This document shows, in pieces, positions 33,254 through 34,177 of a stretch of DNA of 34,177 nt. A model generated the notes under the pieces. The model ran no database searches. It was given only the letters and a program-made list of their open reading frames with translations, and was not told where the DNA came from. This DNA is from Planctomycetaceae bacterium (GTDB lineage Bacteria > Planctomycetota > Phycisphaerae > Phycisphaerales > SM1A02): assembly GCA_002683215.1 (NCBI GenBank), contig NYSY01000166.1:1-34177 (forward strand), written 5' to 3'. The position numbers and the translations under genes are program-made. Position 1 is the stretch's first letter, and the number at the start of each line of letters is the position of its first letter.

Positions 33254-33286
33254 GAACCGCCGCGACCCGGTGGGTCGCGACGGTTC
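33254..33286. terminator. Two-way intrinsic terminator between sigma-like gene and rpsI
   Basis: GAACCG (33254-33259) pairs with CGGTTC (33281-33286), and CGCGACCC (33261-33268) pairs with GGGTCGCG (33272-33279). One C-A mismatch interrupts the stem and the loop is GGT. On the minus strand TTTCGTT follows, so it is best placed to end the rplM-rpsI transcript; it also lies after the sigma-like gene. Confidence 0.8.
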
Positions 33287-33324
33287 GATGTTCCGGGGTG
33301 AGCCGCCCGACGGGGCGGCCGGGG

Positions 33325-33852
33325 TCAACGCTTCGAGAACTGGAAGCGACGACGAGCACCGGGCTGGCCGTACTTCTTGCGTTCCACTTCGCGAGCATCC
33401 CGGGTGAGGAAGCCGCTCTCGCGAAGGGCGCCTTCCAGCGACGGGTCGTATTCACGGAGCGCCCGGCCGAGGCCGAGGATGATCGCGCCGGCCTGGCCGG
33501 TGAAGCCGCCACCGTCCGCGTTGACGAAGACGTCGATGCTTCCTTCGGTGTTGGTCTTCTGCAGGACGTCGCGGATCGCGTTCTGGTCGCGGATCTCGGT
33601 GAAGTACGTGTCGAGTGCCTTCATGGCCTTGGTCTTGCCACGGATCTGGAACTCGCCGGAGCCAGCCTTGATGCGGACGCGGGCCACGGCGGCCTTGCGA
33701 CGTCCGGTCCCACGGAACCAGCCGTGGGCATCGGGGCCCCGGCTCACGTAGACCGGCGCGACCTCGGTCGCGGTCGATTCGACGTCACCGAGGGTGATGC
33801 CTTCGATGACGGGGGTTTCGGTGGCTTCGATGTTCTCGTTGGTCTCGGTCAT
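33325..33852 (-). CDS. rpsI: 30S ribosomal protein uS9
   Basis: Small-subunit head protein whose C-terminal tail reaches the P-site tRNA. The conserved body starts at about residue 48 (GTGRRKAAVARVRI) and includes DVFVNADGGGFTGQAGAIILGLGRAL, RESGFLTRDAREVERKKYG and the basic end GARRRFQFSKR with the invariant Lys-Arg terminus. At 175 residues it is about 45 longer than most bacterial uS9 because of an acidic Glu/Thr-rich N-terminus (MTETNENIEATETPVIEG...). The ATG at 33852 opens the frame, so the extension appears real. It lies 83 bases downstream of rplM, the normal rplM-rpsI order. Confidence 0.95.
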   Translation of the reverse strand: MTETNENIEATETPVIEGITLGDVESTATEVAPVYVSRGPDAHGWFRGTGRRKAAVARVRIKAGSGEFQIRGKTKAMKALDTYFTEIRDQNAIRDVLQKTNTEGSIDVFVNADGGGFTGQAGAIILGLGRALREYDPSLEGALRESGFLTRDAREVERKKYGQPGARRRFQFSKR

Positions 33853-33935
33853 GGTCGGTCGTGGTCCGGGCTCGATGTGGAGCGTTGCTGCTTGAACGGG
33901 AGGTTCGACGCCGCGTTCGGAAAAGGTCGGCGGGA

Positions 33936-34177
33936 TCAGCCGATCTCGAGGGCCTTCGGCTGCTGGGCCTGATGCGGGTGCTTGTCGTCCGCGTACACCT
34001 TGAGTCGCGATTCGATCTCGCGGCCGAGGCGTCCGCTCGGAAGCATCCGCACGATCGCCTGACGAACGAGGCGGGTGGGATCGCGATCGAGCACGCGTCG
34101 GTAGGTCTCGACCTTCTGGCCGCTGGGGTAACCGCTGTAGCGCCGAAGGGTCTTGTCGTCGAGCTTGTTGCCGGTCA
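33936..34177 (-). CDS. rplM: 50S ribosomal protein uL13 (partial, 3' end)
   Basis: The minus-strand frame entering from the right edge encodes the last 80 residues of uL13. It begins TGNKLDDKTLRRYSGYPSGQ, continues through RQAIVRMLPSGRLGREIESRL and KVYADDKHPHQAQQP, and stops with TGA at 33938-33936. GNKL.DK..RRYSGYP.G and HPHQAQ are signature blocks of uL13. The start and first part (about 65 residues in a normal protein) lie outside the window. It is followed by rpsI, as in most bacteria. Confidence 0.94.
   Translation of the reverse strand, partial: TGNKLDDKTLRRYSGYPSGQKVETYRRVLDRDPTRLVRQAIVRMLPSGRLGREIESRLKVYADDKHPHQAQQPKALEIG

Noticed and set aside
1-34177. CRISPR arrays, insertion sequences, prophage, tRNA or rRNA genes
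   Set aside because: I found no regularly spaced direct repeats, transposase or integrase motifs, or cloverleaf-like segments by reading both strands; a tRNAscan or repeat search would settle this.

Overview
The window is G+C-rich (about two thirds by eye), densely packed chromosomal DNA with no mobile element, phage gene, CRISPR array or tRNA that I can see. It most likely comes from Planctomycetota, probably class Phycisphaerae. The main support is the large gene at 31558-33183, whose layout matches the planctomycete type of sigma-70 factor. A fibro-slime domain protein, a DEVD-type RNA helicase, MqnA of the futalosine menaquinone route, and a Rho that starts directly at its RNA-binding domain are compatible with this. 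FtsW, MurG, MurA and Alr show that peptidoglycan is made.

Layout, left to right. (a) 1-283 has no convincing gene. miaB lies on the minus strand, followed on the plus strand by a 35-residue membrane peptide, ftsW and murG, the last two 1 base apart. (b) An M42 aminopeptidase (minus) diverges from a tightly overlapping plus-strand operon: a YgfZ-like folate-binding protein, a 63-residue membrane protein and HMG-CoA lyase. (c) Minus strand: a metallophosphoesterase, and a coupled trio of class I glutamine amidotransferase, acidic unknown protein and GGDEF diguanylate cyclase. (d) rpsR stands alone on the plus strand with its own promoter, a structured leader and a strong terminator. (e) A TPR protein (minus) diverges from a HEAT-repeat envelope protein (plus); then fumC and a plant-type ferredoxin-NADP reductase overlap by 4 bases. 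(f) A secreted fibro-slime protein (minus) diverges from murA (plus), with a 26-bp near-palindrome between them. (g) A long minus-strand block, in transcription order: DEAD-box helicase, psuG, then (from a consensus-like promoter overlapping the psuG stop codon) rho, two MCE/MlaD proteins and a SpoU RNA methyltransferase. (h) alr (plus) is followed by mqnA overlapping a diverged sigma-70 homologue. (i) The right end holds rpsI and the 3' part of rplM (minus).

Themes: cell-wall precursor synthesis and polymerisation (murG, ftsW, murA, alr); RNA and translation machinery (miaB, rpsR, rho, helicase, SpoU, psuG, rpsI, rplM); central and respiratory metabolism (fumC, FNR, HMG-CoA lyase, mqnA); and envelope functions (MCE pair, fibro-slime, HEAT protein). 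Several gene pairs share ATGA or GTGA stop-start overlaps, implying translational coupling. Three convergent or gene-end gaps hold long perfect hairpins that look like two-way terminators.

The most unusual items are the sigma-70 homologue whose promoter-contact segments look degraded, the mixed rho-MCE-MCE-SpoU operon with a long rho leader, the operator-like palindrome upstream of murA, the structured leader of the solitary rpsR, and a MurG with Thr in place of the usual glycine-loop His. I see no clear evidence of a wholly new multi-gene system; the sigma-like gene is the best candidate for new biology.
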